The translations under genes were made by a program, and so were the position numbers. Below, piece after piece: positions 46,085 through 54,571 of a stretch of DNA of 64,000 nucleotides. Location of the stretch: the NCBI GenBank assembly GCA_964439835.1, contig CAYTPQ010000012.1:1-64000 (forward strand), in the 5' to 3' direction. A model generated the notes under the pieces. The model saw nothing but the letters and a program-made list of their open reading frames with translations. It did no database searches and had not been told where the DNA came from. Source of the DNA: JAGNLM01 sp964439835. Lineage in GTDB: Bacteria; Pseudomonadota; Gammaproteobacteria; JAABTG01. Within the stretch, counting starts at the first letter, position 1, and each line of letters begins with the position of its first letter.

Positions 46085-46284
46085 TCAGGCCTGGGCGGCG
46101 TCCGCCGCCGCGCTGGCGACCAGCACGTCGGCCTCTGCGTACTCCAGCACGTGCGAGGTGACGCTACCCACCAGGATCTCTTCCGCCGGCGAGCGGCCAT
46201 GCTTGCCGACGACGATCAGGTCGCCCGACCCGCACCCTCTGAAAAGTCCGTCGCGAGCAGCAGCGTCTGCGGCACGTTCTTCAT
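46085..46284 (-). pseudogene. Universal stress protein, internally deleted and frameshifted
   Basis: An ATG at 46284 with a GGGGGAGG ribosome binding site starts KNVPQTLLLATDFSEGAGRA, the first strand and loop of a UspA protein, and then stops. The next frame continues at once with GDLIVVGKHGRSPAEEILVG and SVTSHVLEYAEADVLVASA, the ATP-binding loop and final strand of the same family. About 80 residues in between are missing and the frame is shifted, so it is a pseudogene. It sits 14 bp upstream of the P-type ATPase, with which the intact gene was probably co-transcribed. Confidence 0.8.
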
Positions 46285-46352
46285 CGCCCACCTCCCCCGT
46301 GCGCGAGGCACCCGACACCACGGAGATCGACTCGATGAACGTATACGGGCCC

Positions 46353-46379
46353 AGCCGGCCGGAATCCAGACGGCCGGCT
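46353..46379. terminator. Hairpin downstream of glgC
   Basis: AGCCGGCCG (46353-46361) pairs perfectly with CGGCCGGCT (46371-46379) around a 9-nt loop. It lies about 90 bp past the glgC stop codon and just before the usp remnant. There is no T-tract, so it is only a candidate transcript end. Confidence 0.4.
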
Positions 46380-46469
46380 CCGGATCGTCCGGATCCCTGA
46401 CCTGAGGCAGGACTGCCGCCGATCCGGCGCCCGGCCGGGGAACTTGGACGCTGCCGCGCGGTCGGCGGG

Positions 46470-47738
46470 TTACTCCACCGCGTGCAGGCGCTGGCCGAGC
46501 ATCTCCGGCGTCACGAGGGTGACGCCGCCCGGCGTGACGCGAAAGCGCCGGGCGTCCGCCTCCGCGTCCTCGCCCACCACCAGGCCCTCGGGCAGCTGGC
46601 AGCCGCGGTCAATCACGGCCTTGCGGATCCGGCAACCGCGCCCGACCTCCACCTCCGGCAGGATCACCGAGTCGTTGATCACCGAGCCTGGACGGGTCTT
46701 GACGTTGGAGAACAGGAGCGAGCGCGCGAGCCGCGCCGAGGAGATCACGCAGCCCCCCGAGACGACGCTGTTCACCACCACCCCGCAGCGCTCCTCGTCG
46801 TCCAGCAGGAACTTCGCCGAGGGCAGCTGCGGCTGATAGGTCCGCACCGGCCACTGCAGGTCGTAGAGGTCGAGCTCCGGCGCCGGCCCCACCAGCTCCA
46901 TGTTCGCCGCCCAGTAGGCGTCCACCGTCCCGACGTCGCGCCAGAAGGCCTGGCGCCCGCTCACCGGGTCGGTGAACGGATAGGCGTAGACCGCCGCGCG
47001 CCCGATCAGGTCCGGGATGATGCTCTTGCCGAAGTCGTGGTCGGAGTGGGGGTTGCGGGCGTCGCGGATCAACTCGTCGTAGAGGAACTCGGTGTTGAGG
47101 ACGTAGATCCCCATGGAAGCGAGCGCGCGCTCCGGCGCGTGCGGCAGGGTCCGGGGCGCGGGCGGCTTCTCCTCGAACCCCTGCACCCGCCCGCTGGCGT
47201 CGACCGCCATCACGCCGAAGCCCTTCGCCTCCTCCAGGCTCACCTGCACGCAGCCGACAGTCATGTCCGCCCGATGCTCGCGGTGGAACAGGAGCATCGG
47301 GCCGTAGTCCATCTTGTAGATGTGGTCGCCCGCCAGGACGAAGACGAAATCGGGCCGGTAGGTGCGGATGATGTCGAGGTTCTGGTAGAGCGCGTCCGCG
47401 GTCCCGGCGTACCAGTTGTTCGAGGTGCGCTGGGACGCCGGGAGGATCTCGAGGAAGTCCCCGAACTCGCTCTGCAGCCCGGTCCAGCCCCGGACCAGGT
47501 GGCTGATGAGCGAGTGCGCCTTGTACTGGGTCAGCACCCCGATGCGGCGGATTCCGGAGTTCACGCAGTTGGAGAGCACGAAGTCGATGATGCGGAACTT
47601 CCCGCCGAAGTGAACGGCAGGCTTCGCCCGCCAGCGGGTGAGCTCCTCCAGGCGCGAGCCGCGCCCGCCCGCCAGCACCAGGGCGAGCGCGTGGCGCGTC
47701 AGCCGGCTGACCAGGCGCGGGTCGTTGCCGATGTCCAC
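46470..47738 (-). CDS. glgC: Glucose-1-phosphate adenylyltransferase (ADP-glucose pyrophosphorylase)
   Basis: GlgC makes ADP-glucose from glucose-1-phosphate and ATP, the first step of glycogen synthesis. From the GTG at 47738 the protein has 422 residues with LALVLAGGRGSRLEELTRWR (nucleotide loop), KPAVHFGGKFRIIDFVLSNC, the substrate region VLAGDHIYKMDYGPML, and a C-terminal left-handed beta-helix (VINDSVILPEVEVGRGCRIR). The GTG has GAGGGG upstream; the alternative ATG at 47819 lies in a palindromic repeat and adds 27 residues without homology. No other glg gene lies nearby. Confidence 0.95.
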   Translation of the reverse strand: MDIGNDPRLVSRLTRHALALVLAGGRGSRLEELTRWRAKPAVHFGGKFRIIDFVLSNCVNSGIRRIGVLTQYKAHSLISHLVRGWTGLQSEFGDFLEILPASQRTSNNWYAGTADALYQNLDIIRTYRPDFVFVLAGDHIYKMDYGPMLLFHREHRADMTVGCVQVSLEEAKGFGVMAVDASGRVQGFEEKPPAPRTLPHAPERALASMGIYVLNTEFLYDELIRDARNPHSDHDFGKSIIPDLIGRAAVYAYPFTDPVSGRQAFWRDVGTVDAYWAANMELVGPAPELDLYDLQWPVRTYQPQLPSAKFLLDDEERCGVVVNSVVSGGCVISSARLARSLLFSNVKTRPGSVINDSVILPEVEVGRGCRIRKAVIDRGCQLPEGLVVGEDAEADARRFRVTPGGVTLVTPEMLGQRLHAVE

Positions 47739-47813
47739 GGCCCCTCGCGGTTCCCCTTCGGACCGGAGGGGGATTCTAGCAGGCGCAGGCCGCCCCGAGC
47801 CCCCCGACCATGG

Positions 47814-47878
47814 GATCACAGGGGTCAGACACCATTGATCGCGACGGCGCCAATCAATGGTGTCTGACCCCTTTGATC
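47814..47878. repeat. Palindromic repeat of the GGGGTCAGAC family
   Basis: GATCACAGGGGTCAGACACC (47814-47833) and on to GATCGCG pairs with the arm CAATCAATGGTGTCTGACCC (47851-47870) ending CTTTGATC. This is the best preserved copy of the family seen in imuC and at 19371-19434. It lies between the start of glgC and the stop of the DsrC-family gene, both minus strand, so it may end the latter's transcript. Confidence 0.8.
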
Positions 47879-47891
47879 GGTCTCACATCGC

Positions 47892-48533
47892 TCAGTGCTC
47901 GCCCTTGGTTCGGAGCAGCCCTGCCAGTCGGTTGCCCTGCTTCTGCGGCCCGCCGCGCGGGAAGATCCGGTGCAGGTAGGCGCTGTTGCCGCGCTCCGGG
48001 CCCCAGGCCTCGCGGAAATGCTTGACCATCTCGCGTACCGACGCCTGCACGTCGTGATCGGCGAAGTACGCCCGCAGGAACCGGATGACCTGCCAGTGCT
48101 CGTCGGTCAGGGTGAGCCCTTCGGCCTCGGCCTGGGCGCGGGCGAAGCCCTCGCTCCAGTCGCGCGGGTAGACCAGGTAGCCCTCGCTGTCGACCTGGAC
48201 CTCCCGCCCGCCCACCTGCAGCGCGCGGGTCTGCATGCTGGGGTAGGCGACGCTGTCGCCCTGGGTGCCGCCCGCCGATCCGGAGGACTCGTCCGGCGCC
48301 TGGGTGATGGACCAGAGCTCAATCTGGACTTCGCCGTTAAGCCCCCCGTGGTAGCGCTCGCTGCCGCTCACCAGGACCTTGCCGCTGCCCGGCGGCAGGT
48401 CGAAGCGCGCCTCGCCGGCGCGGTCGGTCAGGGCGGTCCGGGCCTGATCGGCCATCGCGTCCAGCACCACCGTCACCGGCGTACGCTTCAGGGGCTCCTG
48501 GTTCGTCTTCATCAACACGCGAACGGTCAACAT
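47892..48533 (-). CDS. DsrC/TusE-family protein without redox cysteines, fused to an N-terminal beta-sandwich-like domain
   Basis: The protein has 213 residues from the ATG at 48533, which has GGGAGAGG upstream. Residues from about 115 are a DsrC/TusE domain: VQVDSEGYLVYPRDWSEGFA, LTDEHWQVIRFLRAYFADHD, GPERGNSAYLHRIFPRGGPQ. Where DsrC has one or two cysteines on its C-terminal arm this protein has KQGNRLAGLLRTKGEH, with none, so it cannot carry persulfide or trisulfide; such members (RspA type) are thought to be regulatory. Residues 1-80 (LTVRVLMKTNQEPLKRTPVT; DRAGEARFDLPPGSGKVLVS) look like a carboxypeptidase-regulatory or Ig-like beta-sandwich, an unusual partner. There is no signal peptide. 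No dsr or tus genes are adjacent. Confidence 0.82.
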   Translation of the reverse strand: MLTVRVLMKTNQEPLKRTPVTVVLDAMADQARTALTDRAGEARFDLPPGSGKVLVSGSERYHGGLNGEVQIELWSITQAPDESSGSAGGTQGDSVAYPSMQTRALQVGGREVQVDSEGYLVYPRDWSEGFARAQAEAEGLTLTDEHWQVIRFLRAYFADHDVQASVREMVKHFREAWGPERGNSAYLHRIFPRGGPQKQGNRLAGLLRTKGEH

Positions 48534-48641
48534 CGCTGCCTCTCCCGCCGGGTCCCGACACTGACGGGCCAGTTCCCGACTCTCACGCTTGGGTTCTGGC
48601 AACAGTTTCCGCACCAGGCCCGCCGTGTGCCTTGACGGCGG

Positions 48642-49547
48642 TCAATCGGCGCCTAAGGAATTCCTTATAGACCTGGCCAGCGCGGCAACGGCGTCCGGCG
48701 GCGTGAGTGCGCAGGATTCGACCTTGCGCCCCGGCGGCAGGGGCGGTGCCGGTTTCCGGAGCTCGTCGACGAAGGCGCTCGCCGCCACCGCAACCCCGGC
48801 CCCACCGTCGGCGCTGCGCCGCGCCGCCACGTGGACCCCGACCAGGCGGTAATCGGCTCCGCGCCGGACCATGAGCGGCGAGCCCGAGTCGCCGTAGGTG
48901 GCGTCGCAGTCGTGGGCCAGTAGCTGCCCGCCAGAGGCCCAGCCGGTCACCCGGCAGCCCTCGTGGCGGTACAGGGCATGCCGGCGGTCCCGGCTGTAGC
49001 CGGCCCGCAGCAGGACGGCCCCGGAGGCCTCCAGTCCTGCGGACTGGGCCGGCGTCAGGGTCTCGGGCTCGAGCGCGCCGGTGCGGGGGGTGGTGTCCTC
49101 GGCCAGGTAGAGGACGGCCCAGTCCCGCGCCGGGTCCGCGGGCCTACCGTCCGGACCCGCCGGGGCGTATCCGGGGGCGACCCGGTAAGACTCGACCAGC
49201 GCGTGGACGAGGTACTCGCCCCGCCGATACCCGGCCAGGAAGTGCAGCCCGCAGGCGGGGAGCCAGGCCCCCGTGCGCCGGTTCCACAGGCAGTGGCCCG
49301 CCGTCAGGACCTTGCGCGGCCCGATGACGGTGCCGGTGCAGTGGCTGCCGAGGGTCGAGTTGACCCGACCCACCGCGCCCCAGGGCCAGGCAGTGGTGTC
49401 GGTGATCACCCGGTCGTCCCGGCCCCAGATCCCCGGGAGCGCGGGGTCGGCCGGGCGTGCGGCACCGGGGGCGAGCAGAACGGCCGCCAGCACGAGGGCG
49501 GCCGCGGGACGCCGTAGCCGCCCGCGCGGCGATGGGATCGCGCTCAC
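48642..49547 (-). CDS. Exported trypsin-like serine protease
   Basis: The protein has 301 residues from the GTG at 49547, with a signal peptide RRPAAALVLAAVLLAPGAA. The S1 triad is His in KVLTAGHCLWN, Asp in ARDWAVLYL and Ser in YGDSGSPLMV; paired cysteines (SHCTG...GHC; EGCRV...HDCDA) suggest disulfides. It is the last gene after the TRAP transporter on the minus strand. An ATG at 49619 overlaps the DctM stop codon and would add 24 residues before the signal peptide; that would couple the two genes, but gives an odd N-terminus. Confidence 0.85.
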   Translation of the reverse strand: MSAIPSPRGRLRRPAAALVLAAVLLAPGAARPADPALPGIWGRDDRVITDTTAWPWGAVGRVNSTLGSHCTGTVIGPRKVLTAGHCLWNRRTGAWLPACGLHFLAGYRRGEYLVHALVESYRVAPGYAPAGPDGRPADPARDWAVLYLAEDTTPRTGALEPETLTPAQSAGLEASGAVLLRAGYSRDRRHALYRHEGCRVTGWASGGQLLAHDCDATYGDSGSPLMVRRGADYRLVGVHVAARRSADGGAGVAVAASAFVDELRKPAPPLPPGRKVESCALTPPDAVAALARSIRNSLGAD

Positions 49548-49618
49548 CGACAGGCCTTGCCGCGCCAACAGCAAACCGGGCACCGGCGCCTCCCCCTGAC
49601 CCCCGTCCGCGCGTCCCA

Positions 49619-51490
49619 TCAGCCCGCGGGTCGCACCAGCCACAGCGTCAGTGGCGGCCAGTAGGTGACCACCAGCACGACCGCCACGAGGATGACCAGG
49701 TACGGGAGCGTCGCGCGATACACCACCGGCAGCGGGCGGTCGAAGCGGTACGCGGCAAGGAACAGGTTCTCGCCCATCGGCGGCATCAGGTAGCCCAGCT
49801 GCATATTGGTCAGGAACACGACCCCGACGTGGACCGGGTCGAGTCCGTAAGCGGCGGCCAGCGGCACCAGCAGCGGCACGACGACGATGATCGCCGAGTA
49901 GATGTCCATCAGCGCGCCGACCACGATCAGGAACAGGTTGAGCGCCATCAGGAACACCTGCGGCGACTCGATCACGTCCCGTAACCACGCCAGCACGTGC
50001 ATCGGCAGCTCGGCGAGGATCAGATAATTCGTCAGCGCGAGCGCCACGCCGAGCAGGATCATGAAGCCGCCGATCAGCGTCGCCGCCTGGACGACGACGG
50101 CGGGCAGGTCTCGCAGCATGTCTATCTCGCGAAAGATGACGCACTCCACGGCGATGGCGTAGACGACGGCGAGGGCCGCCGCCTCGACCAGGGTCGTGTA
50201 GCCACCCAGCACGCCCGCGAAGATCAGGACCGGCAGCAGCAACTCCCACTTCGCGTTCCAGAAGGCCAGGGCGGCCCGGTGCCCCTGAAACGGCACACGC
50301 TGCGCCCCGCCGCGCCAACCGGTGTGGACGCCCCACCCGGCGACCGCCGCGACCAGCAGCAGGCCCGGTAGCAGCCCACCGAGGAACAGGTCCCGGAGCG
50401 AGACCTCCGCGTAGAAGGCGTACAGGATCACCGGCAGGCTGGGCGGGAAAAGGACCCCGATCGAGCCGGAGACCGTGATCAGGCCGAGCGCGCTCCGCTC
50501 GCTGTAGCGCGCCCGCACCAGCATCGGCATCAGCAGGCCGCCGAGGGCGAGGATGGTGACCCCCGAGGCGCCGGTCAGGGGCGTGAAGAACGCCAGCACC
50601 AGCGTCGCGACCGCCGCGAGCCCCCCCGGCGCCCAGCCGACCAACGCGGTGAACAGCCGCAGCAGGCGGCGGCTCGACCCACCGGCGGAGAGGACCAGGC
50701 CGGCGAGCGTGAAGAGGGGGATCGCCGGCAGCATGGGGGAGGTGCTGAGCCGAAAGCTCTCGCCCGGCACACTCGCCAGGGGAGTCCCGTCGACCCAGAC
50801 CAGAAGCAGCGCAGCGCCGCCCAGCGCGGCGTAGATCGGCATGCCGAGCACCGTGGCCACCAGCAGTACCCCGCCGAGCGGCCACGCCAGCGTCGCCGGG
50901 TGGTCGGCAAAGAGCCAGCCGAGCAGCAGGGGCGCCAGCAATCCTGCCGCGACCACTGAACGGCCCCCCGGAGACGGCGAGGCGCGCCAGATGACCCGAC
51001 CCGCGAGCGCGGCGAAGGCCAGCGGCATGAGGCTGGAGACGGCCCACACCGGGATGCCCCAGACCGCGACCTCCCCGTACTCCCGATCCGCTGACACCAG
51101 CCGGACACTCGCCAGCAGCAGGGCCGCGGTCACGCCGACGGTCACCAGGGCCACGCCGACACCGACCGGGCCGCGCCAGCGCGCGGGCAGAAACGAAGCC
51201 GTCGCCAGGGACAGGAGCTTGTCGGCACGGGCCGCGAGGCCGGCGCCGAGGAAGGTCACGGCCAGGGTCAGGTACTGGACCGCCGGCATACTGCCGGCGA
51301 GCCCGCCACCCAGCAGCTCCCGACCCACGAGGTCCGCCAGCGGCAGAAGGACGATGCACGCCAGGGCACTGCCGGCGACGACGTCCTCGACCCGCCAGGC
51401 CGAGCGCCCGAGCAGGCTCCCGGGTCGCCGGCGGCCCTCCGGCGGGATGGTCGGCCCTCGCGGGTCCACCCGGTCGCCGGCCGGCCTCAT
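49619..51490 (-). CDS. TRAP transporter, fused small and large membrane subunits (DctQM)
   Basis: The 623-residue protein joins the four-helix DctQ domain (residues about 30-160, VVAGSALACIVLLPLADLVG; AVQYLTLAVTFLGAGLAARA) to the DctM channel (LGMPIYAALGGAALLLVW; TPLTGASGVTILALGGLLMP; GSIGVLFPPSLPVILYAF; LTNMQLGYLMPPMGENLFLA). It takes up small organic acids or other ligands with a sodium gradient, which the nqr pump in this window could supply. The start ATG overlaps the dctP stop codon by 4 bp. The ligand is unknown. Confidence 0.9.
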   Translation of the reverse strand: MRPAGDRVDPRGPTIPPEGRRRPGSLLGRSAWRVEDVVAGSALACIVLLPLADLVGRELLGGGLAGSMPAVQYLTLAVTFLGAGLAARADKLLSLATASFLPARWRGPVGVGVALVTVGVTAALLLASVRLVSADREYGEVAVWGIPVWAVSSLMPLAFAALAGRVIWRASPSPGGRSVVAAGLLAPLLLGWLFADHPATLAWPLGGVLLVATVLGMPIYAALGGAALLLVWVDGTPLASVPGESFRLSTSPMLPAIPLFTLAGLVLSAGGSSRRLLRLFTALVGWAPGGLAAVATLVLAFFTPLTGASGVTILALGGLLMPMLVRARYSERSALGLITVSGSIGVLFPPSLPVILYAFYAEVSLRDLFLGGLLPGLLLVAAVAGWGVHTGWRGGAQRVPFQGHRAALAFWNAKWELLLPVLIFAGVLGGYTTLVEAAALAVVYAIAVECVIFREIDMLRDLPAVVVQAATLIGGFMILLGVALALTNYLILAELPMHVLAWLRDVIESPQVFLMALNLFLIVVGALMDIYSAIIVVVPLLVPLAAAYGLDPVHVGVVFLTNMQLGYLMPPMGENLFLAAYRFDRPLPVVYRATLPYLVILVAVVLVVTYWPPLTLWLVRPAG

Positions 51491-52521
51491 CGGGCCGCCG
51501 CGCCGGTCTCGGCGGAACGCCGGTACTCCTCGCGGAACCGCAGGGTCTGGTCGAACAGGTCTGCCGGGCAGAATGCGCCGCGCAGCGCCGGGTAACCCTT
51601 CTCGGTCTCGGTGCGCCAGCGGGCGCGGTCGGCCGACGTGAGCGTCACTACCGTGAGCCCGCGCGACTGCATCTGTCGGATCGCCTCCTCTTCCGCCCGC
51701 CGCCCGGCGTCTCGCAACGACGCCGCGAGCTCCCGCCCGGCGGCGAGCAGCGAGGGCTGGAGCGAGGCCGGGATACGGCCCCACGCCTCTGCACTCACCA
51801 CGGTAGCGGCGTTCAGCGTGGCCCAGTTCAGGTCGGTCAGGTGAGTGGCGATCTGGTAGCTGCGGTCCAGAAGCGCGAACAGCGGCGGCACCGCGATCGC
51901 GTCGACCAGCCCGGTCTGCAGCGCGGTCAACATCTCCGTCGCGGGGAGCGGCACGACGTGCACACCGAAGTCCCGGTAGAGCTTCTCCGTCCTCGGCATG
52001 CCCGAGGTAGTGCACAGACGCTGCGCCCGCAGGTCGTCGGGCAGCCGAACCGGCCGGCGCGCGAAGAAGCGCACGGTGCCCACAACCGCCCAGTTCAACA
52101 CTCGAAACCCCTTCTTCTCCAACCTGGCCTCGATCGCGGGCGCCAGGCGGTCGCGTGCGAAGTCGAGCTGCTCGGCGGTCTCGAACAGCATCGGCACGTT
52201 CAGGCAGTCGAAGCTCCCGTCCAGGAGCGGCAGGCCTGCACCGGAGAGCGTCACCGCATCGATCACCCGCCGCTGGAGCTTGCGCACGAGCTCGTCCTCG
52301 CCCCCCAGCACGCCACCGGCATACACGCGCAGCTCTACCGCGCCCTGGGAGCGCTCGCGCCAGGCCTCGCGGAGCCGCAGGATCGCGTCGTGCCAGATCG
52401 AGCCCTCGGGCGCGACCGTGCCGAGCTTGATGACCGTGGCACCCGACGCGCTCGACGGCAGGACGGCTGCGGCCAGGAGCGCCAGCAGGGCAGCAGTGAA
52501 GCGACGAAGCGTCGGGCGCAC
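51487..52521 (-). CDS. TRAP transporter substrate-binding protein, DctP family
   Basis: The 344-residue protein has a signal peptide (TLRRFTAALLALLAAAVLP) and the DctP fold: VIKLGTVAPEGSIWHDAILR, ELRVYAGGVLGGEDELVRKL, and the ligand-binding Arg region RFFARRPVRLPDDLRAQRL. It binds ligand in the periplasm and hands it to DctQM. It lies 24 bp after tatT and overlaps dctQM by 4 bp. The LRAQRLCTTSGMPRTEK loop suggests the TatP subtype that pairs with TatT. Confidence 0.9.
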   Translation of the reverse strand: MRPTLRRFTAALLALLAAAVLPSSASGATVIKLGTVAPEGSIWHDAILRLREAWRERSQGAVELRVYAGGVLGGEDELVRKLQRRVIDAVTLSGAGLPLLDGSFDCLNVPMLFETAEQLDFARDRLAPAIEARLEKKGFRVLNWAVVGTVRFFARRPVRLPDDLRAQRLCTTSGMPRTEKLYRDFGVHVVPLPATEMLTALQTGLVDAIAVPPLFALLDRSYQIATHLTDLNWATLNAATVVSAEAWGRIPASLQPSLLAAGRELAASLRDAGRRAEEEAIRQMQSRGLTVVTLTSADRARWRTETEKGYPALRGAFCPADLFDQTLRFREEYRRSAETGAAAR

Positions 52522-52545
52522 GGGTTTGGGCTCCTGGTGGGTCCG

Positions 52546-53532
52546 CTATTCGAGGAAGAGCTGCTCGCGCTGCGAGAGCAGCCACCGGGCGCGCCGCTGG
52601 GCCAGCGCGTTCGGCAGGCGCGCCTCGGGCTCCGCGCCCGGGTCGACCGCGAGGGCCTGCCCGAGGGCGCGCTCGAACCCCGCGCGGTCCTGGGCCGGCA
52701 CGGTCACGGCCTCGGCGTACGCGACGTGGACGCCGGCGCGCCGGCCGCCGGAGAGCTCGAGCGCCCGGGCGTGGTGCTCCTCGACCCGTGCCCGGTCGCC
52801 CGGCCCTGAGCGGGCCGCGTACCATTGCATCGCGAGCTCGTGGAGCGTGCCCCCCTGCCAGGCCTCGTCGAGCTCGAGCGCACGCACGAGGAGGGCGTCG
52901 ACCTCCGGCATGCGCGCGAGCATCGCCGGGTCGTGGCGCGCGGTCGAAATGGCCAGGGCCAGCGAGGCCGCGCCCGTGTACAGCAGGCCGACGTCGGTCC
53001 CCACGTCCTCCCCGCCGGTCGCGCGCAGGGCCTGCTCGGGGGTGCTGCGCAGGCGCTCCCCGACGCCGGCGTCGGACACCTCCAGGCCGCGCAGCGCGTA
53101 GTCGTGCGCGCGCAGGTAGAGCCGGTGGGCCCGGGCGCTCAATGCCCGCGAGCGCTCCAGGTCGGTCGCGGCCACCTGCTCGGCCTCGAACTGCACGGTC
53201 GCGTAGGCGTACAGGAGATAGCCCCGGCTCGCCGCCAGGAGCAGGCCCCGGTGCCGGGGAGACTCGCCGAGCAGGCTCTCGGTCAGCTTCAGGCTGAAGG
53301 GCAAGGCCTCGGTGACCAGCACCACGTCGTCGTCGGTCTCGAAGACCGACGGGCCGGAGGCCAGCGCGTCACCGACGGCATTCGCGGCGTAGTGCCGAAC
53401 GGAGCAGCCGCCGAGAAGGGCAGCCGCTGCGAGAAACGCGGCGAGCCTCCCAGCCCCCGCGAGAAGACGCCCCGGCGGCCGAGCCGTGAGACCGGGCCGA
53501 GGGGTACGACGGGGCGGCGCTTGGCCCGCCAT
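52546..53532 (-). CDS. TatT, TRAP-associated TPR lipoprotein
   Basis: TatT is the TPR lipoprotein that binds the substrate-binding protein in TatPT-TRAP systems, described in Treponema pallidum, and may offer hydrophobic ligands through a pore. The 328-residue protein has a signal and lipobox (AAFLAAAALLGGCS), then helical repeats with the family segments VLVTEALPFSLKLTESLLGE and RGLLLAASRGYLLYAYATVQ. An N-terminal extension rich in Arg and Pro precedes the signal; a later start is possible. It heads the operon with dctP and dctQM. Confidence 0.88.
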   Translation of the reverse strand: MAGQAPPRRTPRPGLTARPPGRLLAGAGRLAAFLAAAALLGGCSVRHYAANAVGDALASGPSVFETDDDVVLVTEALPFSLKLTESLLGESPRHRGLLLAASRGYLLYAYATVQFEAEQVAATDLERSRALSARAHRLYLRAHDYALRGLEVSDAGVGERLRSTPEQALRATGGEDVGTDVGLLYTGAASLALAISTARHDPAMLARMPEVDALLVRALELDEAWQGGTLHELAMQWYAARSGPGDRARVEEHHARALELSGGRRAGVHVAYAEAVTVPAQDRAGFERALGQALAVDPGAEPEARLPNALAQRRARWLLSQREQLFLE

Positions 53533-53768
53533 GGGAGCGTCCTCGCCCCGCGGACACGGTCGGGGCTCGATGGCTCTGCACTCGAAAATCTAGCCCCGAC
53601 CGCCCCGCCCGTCCACACAACCGGGCAGGCGATTCGAGGCGCCGGAACAACCCGGTGCGACTGCCGGTACTGCCGACCGGGACCTCGTGAGAAACGACTT
53701 GCGGGCGGCGTCTGGGCGCCGGTCGGACTCTCGGGCCGGCGATTCGGCCGCGAGACGAAGGGACGAGG

Positions 53769-54560
53769 TCAGACGGCCGGGCGGGGGCGGCGCGCCGCCC
53801 CCCGCCGCTTCGGCCCCTGCCGCTTGAGCTGGTCGACGACCTCGAACACCCAGGCCCGGAAACCGATGACCATGCCCATGTTGCGCTTGGTCTCGGGGGG
53901 CAGCATGCGGTCGAGCCGCGCCAGGTCCTCCATCTCGCGCACCAGGGCCTCGACCTTGCGGCTGATGACCGCGCAGGAGGCCTCCGAGAGCTCGCCGGAG
54001 GTGTAGCGGAAGGCCTCGTTCGGGCCGTTGAAGGCGGCGTCCAGGAAGTCGTGGCGGATGAACTCCTCGTAGCGCTGGCGGATCGGGCCGCCAGGGCGCC
54101 AGGTGATGTGCTGCGAGACCAGCACCCGCGGGCGGCCGCTCGGCGGGATCTGGATGAAGCCGTGGCGCTCCAGCTGTTGCAGATAGCGGCCCGAGCGCCG
54201 GTCGGAGATCCCGAAGTCCTTCATCACCTGGTCCGGCGTCCAGCCGTTCAGCAGCATGTAGAAATAGGTGAGGAGCATCGGGTCTTCGGCCAGCGTGCGC
54301 TCCTGCGCGAGCGAGAGCTCCTGCACCTCCTCGCCGGTTTCCTGGGCGAGCCGGGCCAGCTCGTAGACGCTCATCCCGAGCAGCCCGCAGATCCCCTCGA
54401 GCCGTTCCAGGGTGAAGGTGTGCTCGGAGAACACCCGCTTGACGCTCGACTCGCTGAGCCCGAGCGCCTGGGCGACCCGGGCGTAGCTCAGTCCCGCCGC
54501 CTTCAGGGCACGCTTGAGCGTCGCGACGAGGCGCGCGGCCTCCGGAGCCCTGGTGCGCAT
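53769..54560 (-). CDS. XRE-family transcriptional regulator
   Basis: The 263-residue protein has an N-terminal XRE helix-turn-helix (LSYARVAQALGLSESSVKRV; TLERLEGICGLLGMSVYELA) and a second helical region with a possible winged helix (LLNGWTPDQVMKDFGISDRR; RYLQQLERHGFIQIPPSGRP). The C-terminal tail is Arg/Lys-rich. It follows the DUF2784-like gene by 11 bp, so the two probably share a transcript. Its targets are unknown; the TRAP operon starts 236 bp downstream. Confidence 0.85.
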   Translation of the reverse strand: MRTRAPEAARLVATLKRALKAAGLSYARVAQALGLSESSVKRVFSEHTFTLERLEGICGLLGMSVYELARLAQETGEEVQELSLAQERTLAEDPMLLTYFYMLLNGWTPDQVMKDFGISDRRSGRYLQQLERHGFIQIPPSGRPRVLVSQHITWRPGGPIRQRYEEFIRHDFLDAAFNGPNEAFRYTSGELSEASCAVISRKVEALVREMEDLARLDRMLPPETKRNMGMVIGFRAWVFEVVDQLKRQGPKRRGAARRPRPAV

Positions 54561-54571
54561 GTCGTCCCTCC

